From: Paracoccus sp. S3-43
Lineage (GTDB): Bacteria > Pseudomonadota > Alphaproteobacteria > Rhodobacterales > Rhodobacteraceae
Assembly (NCBI RefSeq): GCF_029027965.1
Contig: NZ_CP119082.1
Coordinates: 1,406,001 to 1,470,000 of the forward strand
DNA: 64,000 nt
Direction: 5' to 3'
In this document: positions 59,000 to 64,000 of the stretch, piece after piece
How positions within the stretch are numbered: position 1 is the first letter of the stretch
How the letters are laid out: every line of letters starts with the position of its first letter
The notes under the pieces: model-generated
Database searches by the model: none
What the model was told of the DNA's origin: nothing
The model's input: only the letters and a program-made list of their open reading frames with translations
Position numbers and translations under genes: made by a program

Positions 59000-60202
59000 T
59001 TACTGGGAGACCAGCGGGCAGCCGCTTTGCGCCGGGTCGATGAAGGCTTCGGCGCCGGGGATCGTGGCCAGGACGTTGTAGTAATCCCAATCCTCGGTGA
59101 TCTCGGCGGGGGCCTTCACCTCCATCAGGTAGACGTCCTTGATCAGGCGACCGTTGGCGCCGACCTTGCCGTCCTGCGCGAACACGTCGTTGACCGGCAG
59201 TTCGTGCAGCTTGGCGGCGACGGCTTCGGTTTCGTCCGAGCCTGCGGCCACGATCGCCTTCAGATAGGACGTGACCGCCGAATAGGTGCCCGCATGGACC
59301 ATGTTCGGCATCGACCCGGTGCGTTCGAAGAAGCGGCGGCCGAACTCCTCGGATTCGGGGTTGCGCTTCCAATAGAAGCTTTCGGTCAGGTTCAGGCCCT
59401 GCGCGGCCTCGATCCCCAGGCCGTGAACGTCGGCCAGCGTGAACAGCAGCGCCGCCAGCTTCTGCCCGCCCTGGGTGATGCCGAACTCGGCCGCCTGCTT
59501 GATGGCGTTCTGCGTGTCGGCGCCCGCATTGGCCAGGCCGATCACCTTGGCGCCCGAGGATTGCGCCTGCAACAGGAAGGACGAGAAGTCGGTGGAGGCC
59601 AGCGGATGGCGGACCGATCCGACCACGGTGCCGCCATGTTCCTTGACGAAATTGCCGGTGTTTTCCTCGAGCGAATAGCCGAAGGCATAATCGGCGGTCA
59701 GGAAAAACCAGCTGTCGCCGCCCTCTTTCACCAGGGCGCCGCCGGTGCCCACCGCAAGCGCGTGGGTGTCATAGGCCCAGTGGAAGCCATATGGCGAACA
59801 TTGCGCGCCGGTCAGTTCGGTCGTCGCGGCGCCGGTGTTGATGGTGATCTTCTTTTCCTCGACGCTCAGCGCCTGCACGGCAAGGCCGACGGAGGAGGTC
59901 GTCAGCTCCATGATGGAATCGACCTGTTCGTTGTCATACCACTGCCGCGCGATGTTCGACGCGATGTCGGGCTTGTTCTGGTGGTCGGCGGTCACCACCT
60001 CGATGGGCGCGTCCAGCACCTTGCCGCCGAAATCCTCGACCGCCATCAGCGCGGCTTCATAGGAATTCTTGCCGCCGAAATCGGAATAGACGCCCGACTG
60101 GTCGTTCAGGATGCCGATCCTGACCTTGCCGTCCGACACTTCGGCCACTGCGGGCGCGGCCAACAGGCCGACGGATGCGGCCGACAACAAAAGTTTACGC
60201 AT
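59000..60202 (-). CDS. Periplasmic binding protein of the LivJ/Leu-Ile-Val family
   Basis: A 400-residue binding protein. Signal peptide MRKLLLSAASVGLLAAPAVAE (about 20). Mature fold type I: DGKVRIGILNDQSGVYSDFGGKNSYEAALMAVEDFGG, then PIEVVTADHQNKPDIASNIARQWYDNEQVDSI. This subgroup binds amides, ureas, aromatic or other organic acids as well as amino acids, so the ligand is open. GGGAGG precedes ATG 60202. First gene of the eight-gene operon; the enzymes downstream suggest an amide- or alcohol-containing substrate. Confidence 0.88.
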   Translation of the reverse strand: MRKLLLSAASVGLLAAPAVAEVSDGKVRIGILNDQSGVYSDFGGKNSYEAALMAVEDFGGKVLDAPIEVVTADHQNKPDIASNIARQWYDNEQVDSIMELTTSSVGLAVQALSVEEKKITINTGAATTELTGAQCSPYGFHWAYDTHALAVGTGGALVKEGGDSWFFLTADYAFGYSLEENTGNFVKEHGGTVVGSVRHPLASTDFSSFLLQAQSSGAKVIGLANAGADTQNAIKQAAEFGITQGGQKLAALLFTLADVHGLGIEAAQGLNLTESFYWKRNPESEEFGRRFFERTGSMPNMVHAGTYSAVTSYLKAIVAAGSDETEAVAAKLHELPVNDVFAQDGKVGANGRLIKDVYLMEVKAPAEITEDWDYYNVLATIPGAEAFIDPAQSGCPLVSQ

Positions 60203-60330
60203 TCAACCTCCCTTAGGCACAACCCTGCGACACCGCGGTCGATGCCGCAGGCCGGGATGATGTCCTGTTCCTGATGACGACAGCCTCTCCTCCAGCGGTC
60301 GTTCGGCCAAAGGATGACCCCAAAGTCACT

Positions 60331-60376
60331 TTGACACAAGCGTTCAACACGGTCTAATTTCGTTCAGGTTCTGAAC
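60331..60376 (+). promoter_or_regulatory. Promoter and palindromic operator before the LysR gene
   Basis: TTGACA (60331-60336), a perfect -35, and TCTAAT (60353-60358) with 16-bp spacing predict a start near 60365. A perfect inverted repeat GTTCAG GTT CTGAAC (60362-60376) sits on the start site, and a third half-site CTGAAC (60381-60386) runs up to the LysR ATG. This suggests self-repression and perhaps control of the divergent operon. Confidence 0.6.
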
Positions 60377-60387
60377 ATATCTGAACA

Positions 60388-61329
60388 ATGGCCGCGCTGT
60401 CCTGGGACGATCTTCAATTCTTCCTGTCCGTCGCCCGCGAAGGACAGTTGTCGCGGGCGGCCCGGATGCTGGGCACCTCGCATGTCACCGTGTCGCGCCG
60501 CATCGACCGGCTGGAACAGGCGCTGAACACCCGGCTGTTCGAACGCAACCCGCGCGGCTACGAACTGACCCCGGCAGGCCGGCGCCTGGTCGACACGGCC
60601 GAGCGGATGGAGGAGGCCGCCGACCAGATCCCCGTCGACCAGGGCAGCGCGTCGCGTCAGGCGGGGCCGCTGCGCCTGGCGGCGCCCGAAGGCTTCGCCA
60701 GCCTGTTTTCCCAGCATCTGTGGCCCGATTTCATCGCGCAATTCCCGCTGATCTCGCTGGAACTGGTCACCATGCCGCAGATCCTCTCCCTGTCGCGGCG
60801 AGAGGCCGACATGTCGGTGACGCTGGATCCGATCTCAAGCGGTCCCTATCGGTCCGAGCGGATGGCGAATTACACCCTGCACCTCTATGCGACCGCCGCT
60901 TATCTGGCCGCCAATCCGCCCATCGCCACGCGCGACGACCTGCGCCCGCACCGGATCATCGGCTATATCGAGGAGATGATCTTCGCCCCCGGTCTGGACT
61001 ATCTGAACGAGATCCTGCCGGGGATCCGCGCCTCGATCAAAAGCAGCAGCATCTTCAACCAGCTGGCGGCGGCGCGCAATCACCTTGGGATCGCGGTCCT
61101 GCCCCATTACATCGCCTCGAAATATCCCGAACTGCGGATCGTCCTGCCCGACGAGGTGACGCTGACCCGCAGCTATTGGCTGACCTGCCACCGCGATGTG
61201 CGCGCGATGCGGCGCGAACGGGCGGTCATCGCCTTCCTGACCGACAGCCTGCGGGCGCGCGGATCGGAACTGGTGCGCCCAGCCCAAGCGATTCCGCTTG
61301 CCGCAATGCAACCGGAGGCACAGACTTGA
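60388..61329 (+). CDS. LysR-family transcriptional regulator
   Basis: A 313-residue LysR regulator. The wHTH is LQFFLSVAREGQLSRAARMLGTSHVTVSRRIDRLEQALNTRLFERNPRGYELTPAG (about 7-62), followed by a two-lobed inducer-binding domain (LRLAAPEGFASLF, ISLELVTMPQILSLSRREADMSV). The domain boundaries fit full length. The ATG is 22-25 bases from the predicted transcript start and no Shine-Dalgarno sequence is visible, so translation could be leaderless-like. Divergent from the transporter operon and upstream of the APC permease, so it probably controls both. Confidence 0.9.
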   Translation: MAALSWDDLQFFLSVAREGQLSRAARMLGTSHVTVSRRIDRLEQALNTRLFERNPRGYELTPAGRRLVDTAERMEEAADQIPVDQGSASRQAGPLRLAAPEGFASLFSQHLWPDFIAQFPLISLELVTMPQILSLSRREADMSVTLDPISSGPYRSERMANYTLHLYATAAYLAANPPIATRDDLRPHRIIGYIEEMIFAPGLDYLNEILPGIRASIKSSSIFNQLAAARNHLGIAVLPHYIASKYPELRIVLPDEVTLTRSYWLTCHRDVRAMRRERAVIAFLTDSLRARGSELVRPAQAIPLAAMQPEAQT

Positions 61330-61347
61330 CATTCATGTGATGTCAAG
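61325..61347 (+). promoter_or_regulatory. Hairpin at the LysR stop that reaches the APC permease ribosome site
   Basis: CTTGACAT (61325-61332) and ATGTCAAG (61340-61347) form a perfect 8-bp stem with loop TCATGTG. It contains the LysR stop (TGA 61327-61329) and its 3' arm takes the first bases of AAGGAGG (61345-61351), the ribosome site of the APC gene. It could modulate coupling between the two genes. Confidence 0.5.
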
Positions 61348-61357
61348 GAGGTGGGAC

Positions 61358-62827
61358 ATGGCGGACACATATATGGGGGCGGCCGCGCCGGGCGCGCATC
61401 AGCCGGAACTGCATCGCGTCATGGGGCCGAAGCTGCTGCTCTTGTTCATCGTCGGCGACATTCTGGGCACCGGGGTCTATGCCCTGACCGGCACCGTCGC
61501 GGCCGAGGTCGGCGGCGCGGCCTGGGCGCCCTTCCTGGTGGCCTTCCTGGTCGCCACGATCACCGCGATGTCCTATCTGGAACTGGTGACGCGCTATCCC
61601 CAGGCGGCGGGCGCGGCGCTCTATGCGCATCGGGCCTTCGGCGTCCATTTCCTGACCTTCCTGGTGGCCTTTACGGTGATGTGTTCGGGGATCACCTCGG
61701 CCTCGACCGCGTCGAACGCCTTCGCGGGGTTCCTGAATGACGGCTTCCGGCTGGGCTTCGCCAAGAGCAGCGCGGGGATCCTGCTGATCGCGCTTGGCTT
61801 CATGGCGCTTGTCGCGGCGATCAACCTGCGCGGCGTGGGCGAAAGCGTCAAGGCGAACGTGATCCTGACCTGCGTGGAACTGACCGGCCTTCTGATGATC
61901 ATCTTCGTGGGCTTCTATGCGATGGCCCAGGGACGAGCCGACTTTTCCGAGGTGATGGTCTTTCATTCCTCCGAGGAAAAGGGCGCCTTCCTGTCGCTGA
62001 CCGCCGCGACCGCGCTGGCCTTCTTTGCCATGGTCGGGTTCGAGGATTCCGTGAACATGGCCGAAGAGGTCAAGGATCCCGTCCGCATCTTCCCACGCAT
62101 CATGCTGACGGGCCTGGGCATTACCGGGGTGATCTATATCCTGGTGTCGATCTGCGCGGTGGCCCTGGTGCCGGTGGGCGACCTGTCGAACCCCGACAAG
62201 GGATCGGCGCTGACGCAGGTGGTCCGGGCGGGCGCGCCGAACCTGCCCTTCGACACGATCTTCCCCTTCATCGGCATGTTCGCGGTGGCGAATTCCGCGC
62301 TGATCAACATGCTGATGGCCAGCCGCCTGCTCTACGGACTGGCCCGCCAAGGGGTGCTGCCGCACGGGCTGGGCCTGGTCCATCACAGGCGGCGCACGCC
62401 CTGGGTGGCGATCCTGTTCACCACCGCTTTGGCCTTCGGGCTGATCTATTTCGTCGTCACCCGGTCCGAACTTCCGGCGGTCAGCCTGCTGGGCGGCACC
62501 ACCTCGCTGCTGCTGCTGTGCGTGTTCACGGTGGTCAACATCTCGCTGATCGTGCTGCGGCGACAGCCTGCCGGGCACGACCATTTCCGGGCGCCCGCGA
62601 TCACGCCCTGGATCGGCGCCGTGACCTGCGCCTTCCTGGCCGGGCCATGGGCGCGCAGCGCGGCGCAGATGGACCAATACCGCATCGCGGGCTGGCTGCT
62701 GGCCATCGGGATCGTGCTGTGGGCCGCAACCTGGATCTGGAACCGGGCGCGTCACAAGCCCCATCCGGGCAGCCTGGGAGACATCGAATCGATGCGCGAA
62801 CATCACGGGGATTCACCGCGCAACTAG
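61358..62827 (+). CDS. APC-superfamily amino-acid permease
   Basis: A 489-residue transporter with 12 helices and a basic C-terminal tail. MGPKLLLLFIVGDILGTGVYALTGTVAAEVGGAAWAPFLVAF has the unwound G-[ST]-G helix 1 region (GDILGTGVY); AFFAMVGFEDSVNMAEEVKDPVR is the typical APC helix 6 to loop signature (GFE and EE...P). ATG 61358 has an excellent AAGGAGG seven bases upstream. It probably imports an amino acid or amine related to the pathway regulated by the upstream LysR. Confidence 0.92.
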   Translation: MADTYMGAAAPGAHQPELHRVMGPKLLLLFIVGDILGTGVYALTGTVAAEVGGAAWAPFLVAFLVATITAMSYLELVTRYPQAAGAALYAHRAFGVHFLTFLVAFTVMCSGITSASTASNAFAGFLNDGFRLGFAKSSAGILLIALGFMALVAAINLRGVGESVKANVILTCVELTGLLMIIFVGFYAMAQGRADFSEVMVFHSSEEKGAFLSLTAATALAFFAMVGFEDSVNMAEEVKDPVRIFPRIMLTGLGITGVIYILVSICAVALVPVGDLSNPDKGSALTQVVRAGAPNLPFDTIFPFIGMFAVANSALINMLMASRLLYGLARQGVLPHGLGLVHHRRRTPWVAILFTTALAFGLIYFVVTRSELPAVSLLGGTTSLLLLCVFTVVNISLIVLRRQPAGHDHFRAPAITPWIGAVTCAFLAGPWARSAAQMDQYRIAGWLLAIGIVLWAATWIWNRARHKPHPGSLGDIESMREHHGDSPRN

Positions 62828-62838
62828 GGCGGAAAGAC

Positions 62839-62915
62839 TGGCGATCCCGGAAGGAATCGAACCCTCAACCTGCCGATTAGAAGTCGGCTGCTCTATCCAG
62901 TTGAGCTACGGGACC
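62839..62915 (-). tRNA. tRNA-Arg (anticodon TCT)
   Basis: The minus strand folds as a tRNA: acceptor GGTCCCG/CGGGATC, anticodon stem GCCGA/TCGGC with loop CTTCTAA (anticodon TCT), T arm GAGGG TTCGATT CCTTC and encoded 3' CCA after discriminator G73 (62839-62842). It reads AGA/AGG codons, rare in this G+C-rich DNA. Monocistronic between the APC and GNAT genes. Confidence 0.97.
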
Positions 62916-62956
62916 GTCTGGCCGATCTTTTGCGGGATCGCAGGCCGATGCGCAAG

Positions 62957-63424
62957 TCACAGCGTTCGGGTCATGAAGACGCTGTTCGGATCGGCACGAT
63001 AGGCGCCGAACGGCGGGCATTCGGCGAAGCCGCCGCGCGCATAGAGGCCCCGCGCGGCGGCAAAGCTGGGCTGCGCGCCGGTTTCCAGCGACAGCCGCGT
63101 CAGCCCGGCCCGGCGCGCATGGTCGATCAGCCGGGCCAGCATCAGCCGCGACAGGCCCCCGCCGCGCGCCTCGGCCAGGATGTGCATGGACTTGATCTCT
63201 GCATGCGTGGGATCGAGGCGCTTCAGCGCCGCCATGCCCACCGGGGCACCGGCGCGGCGCAGCACGAAAAAGTCGATCTGCGGCGAAACCAGCGTCTCGC
63301 GCGGCATCATGTGGATGGAGGCGGGCGGCGTATCGGCGTGCATTTCCACCGTGTGGCGCTGGAACAGCAGAGCCAGGTCATCGGCCAGCGGCGATTCGGC
63401 GGCAAAGGAAAGCGTTTCCGTCAC
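62957..63424 (-). CDS. GNAT-family N-acetyltransferase
   Basis: A 155-residue acetyltransferase. The acetyl-CoA loop is ILAEARGGGLSRLMLARLIDHARRAG (R/Q-x-x-G-x-G/A pattern), followed by LSLETGAQPSFAAARGLYARGGFAEC. It follows the PanM/ElaA-like small GNAT type. The GTG at 63424 is preferred (AAGGGG seven bases upstream), giving VTETLSFAAESPLADDL as start; the frame is open further but crosses the carD terminator. Substrate unknown. Confidence 0.85.
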   Translation of the reverse strand: MTETLSFAAESPLADDLALLFQRHTVEMHADTPPASIHMMPRETLVSPQIDFFVLRRAGAPVGMAALKRLDPTHAEIKSMHILAEARGGGLSRLMLARLIDHARRAGLTRLSLETGAQPSFAAARGLYARGGFAECPPFGAYRADPNSVFMTRTL

Positions 63425-63450
63425 GGGCAGCCCCTTGAGAGGCGGACAGC

Positions 63451-63476
63451 AAAAGGGCGGCCGCAGGGCCGCCCTT
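63451..63476 (-). terminator. Terminator of carD
   Basis: AAGGGCGGCC (63453-63462) and GGCCGCCCTT (63467-63476) pair around loop GCAG; on the minus strand TTTT follows (63454-63451). It lies 17-42 bases beyond the carD stop. Confidence 0.88.
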
Positions 63477-63492
63477 GGCGATGGGTGCGACA

Positions 63493-64000
63493 TCAGGCGG
63501 CGCGGGACAGCAGCACTTCCTCGACGCTTTTCTGGGCCGCACCCTCGTCCAAACCTTTGACAGCCGCGACCTCGCGGGTCAGCCGGTCCAGGGCCGCTTC
63601 GTAAAGCTGGCGTTCGGAATAGGACTGTTCGCGCTGATCGTCATTGCGGTGCAGGTCCCGCACCACCTCGGCAATGGACATCAGGTCGCCGGAATTGATC
63701 TTCTGGTCGTATTCCTGCGCCCGGCGCGACCACATCGCGCGCTTGACGCGGGCCTTGCCCTTCAGGGTTTCCAGGGCGCGGTCGATCAGGTCGGGGGTCG
63801 ACAGGCTGCGCATCCCGATTTCCGAGGCACGGGCGGTGGGAACGCGCAGGGTCATCTTGTCCTTCTCGAAAGAGATGACGAACATCTCCAGCCGCAGGCC
63901 CGCGACCTCCTGTTCGTCGATCGAGACAATGCGGCCGACGCCATGGGCCGGGTAGACGACGAAGTCATCGGGGCGGAATTCGTTTTTCTTGGTCTTGGAC
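63493..64000 (-). CDS. carD: CarD/CdnL-family RNA polymerase-binding regulator, start cut by window edge
   Basis: The window ends inside the gene. The visible 168 residues start with SKTKKNEFRPDDFVVYPAHGVGRIVSIDEQEV, the RID (RNA polymerase interacting) domain that binds the beta subunit, and continue into a helical DNA-binding part with RALETLKGKARVKRAMWSRRAQEYDQKI. The base before the first full codon is G, so only the start Met is probably missing. CarD stabilises the open promoter complex at many promoters, including rRNA, in Rhodobacter. Ends with a strong terminator. Confidence 0.94.
   Translation of the reverse strand, partial: SKTKKNEFRPDDFVVYPAHGVGRIVSIDEQEVAGLRLEMFVISFEKDKMTLRVPTARASEIGMRSLSTPDLIDRALETLKGKARVKRAMWSRRAQEYDQKINSGDLMSIAEVVRDLHRNDDQREQSYSERQLYEAALDRLTREVAAVKGLDEGAAQKSVEEVLLSRAA

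Overview
The window is chromosomal DNA, about two-thirds G+C, from an alphaproteobacterium of the Rhodobacteraceae, most likely Paracoccus or a close relative. Several genes support this: Mcl1-type malyl-CoA lyase, the F1FO-ATPase zeta inhibitor (DUF1476), MmcB, a TauE/SafE exporter next to a TIGR02186 protein, CarD, and a tRNA-His without the usual extra 5' G. Genes are densely packed and many are translationally coupled through ATGA or TGATG overlaps. I see no phage, IS element, CRISPR array or rRNA. The content is core and metabolic, and the unusual signals are local ones.

Layout, 1-27 kb. A minus-strand fatty-acid beta-oxidation block (MerR regulator, acyl-CoA dehydrogenase, an internally deleted GST, thiolase, cupin, FadJ, DCC protein) is followed by a second MerR gene, two hotdog thioesterases and a MATE exporter. 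Next come the ATPase zeta subunit, purC-purS, an amino-acid ABC transporter with a glutamine-synthetase-like ligase, a PRC-barrel protein, surE-pcm-nlpD, a TauE exporter with a TIGR02186 partner, a DUF2585 protein, mcl1, a D-amino-acid transaminase, a PlsC-type acyltransferase and pepN.

Layout, 27-46 kb. An alanine-rich membrane-anchored protein precedes pntAB (proton-translocating transhydrogenase). Then follow DUF3422, two tiny lipoproteins too short for routine gene callers, ArsC-like, BLH-type phosphatase, thioredoxin-like, gph, bolA-grxD (iron-sulfur/iron regulation pair), a holin-X/DUF883 envelope pair, tRNA-His, mmcB, a probable small RNA, a DUF481 outer-membrane protein, nusB, ribE, a Wza-like polysaccharide export lipoprotein and the sulfate importer cysA-sbp-cysTW.

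Layout, 46-64 kb. The dctBD two-component system diverges from dctA; its DctD-like regulator lacks the sigma-54 contact motif. An eight-gene minus-strand operon follows: a branched-chain-type ABC importer, a GMC oxidoreductase, a gamma-glutamyltransferase homologue without the canonical glutamate-binding Arg-Glu, and a 2-hydroxyacid dehydrogenase. A divergent LysR gene and an APC permease flank it. This is the best candidate in the window for an undescribed catabolic pathway. The window ends with tRNA-Arg, a GNAT acetyltransferase and carD, which is cut by the window edge.
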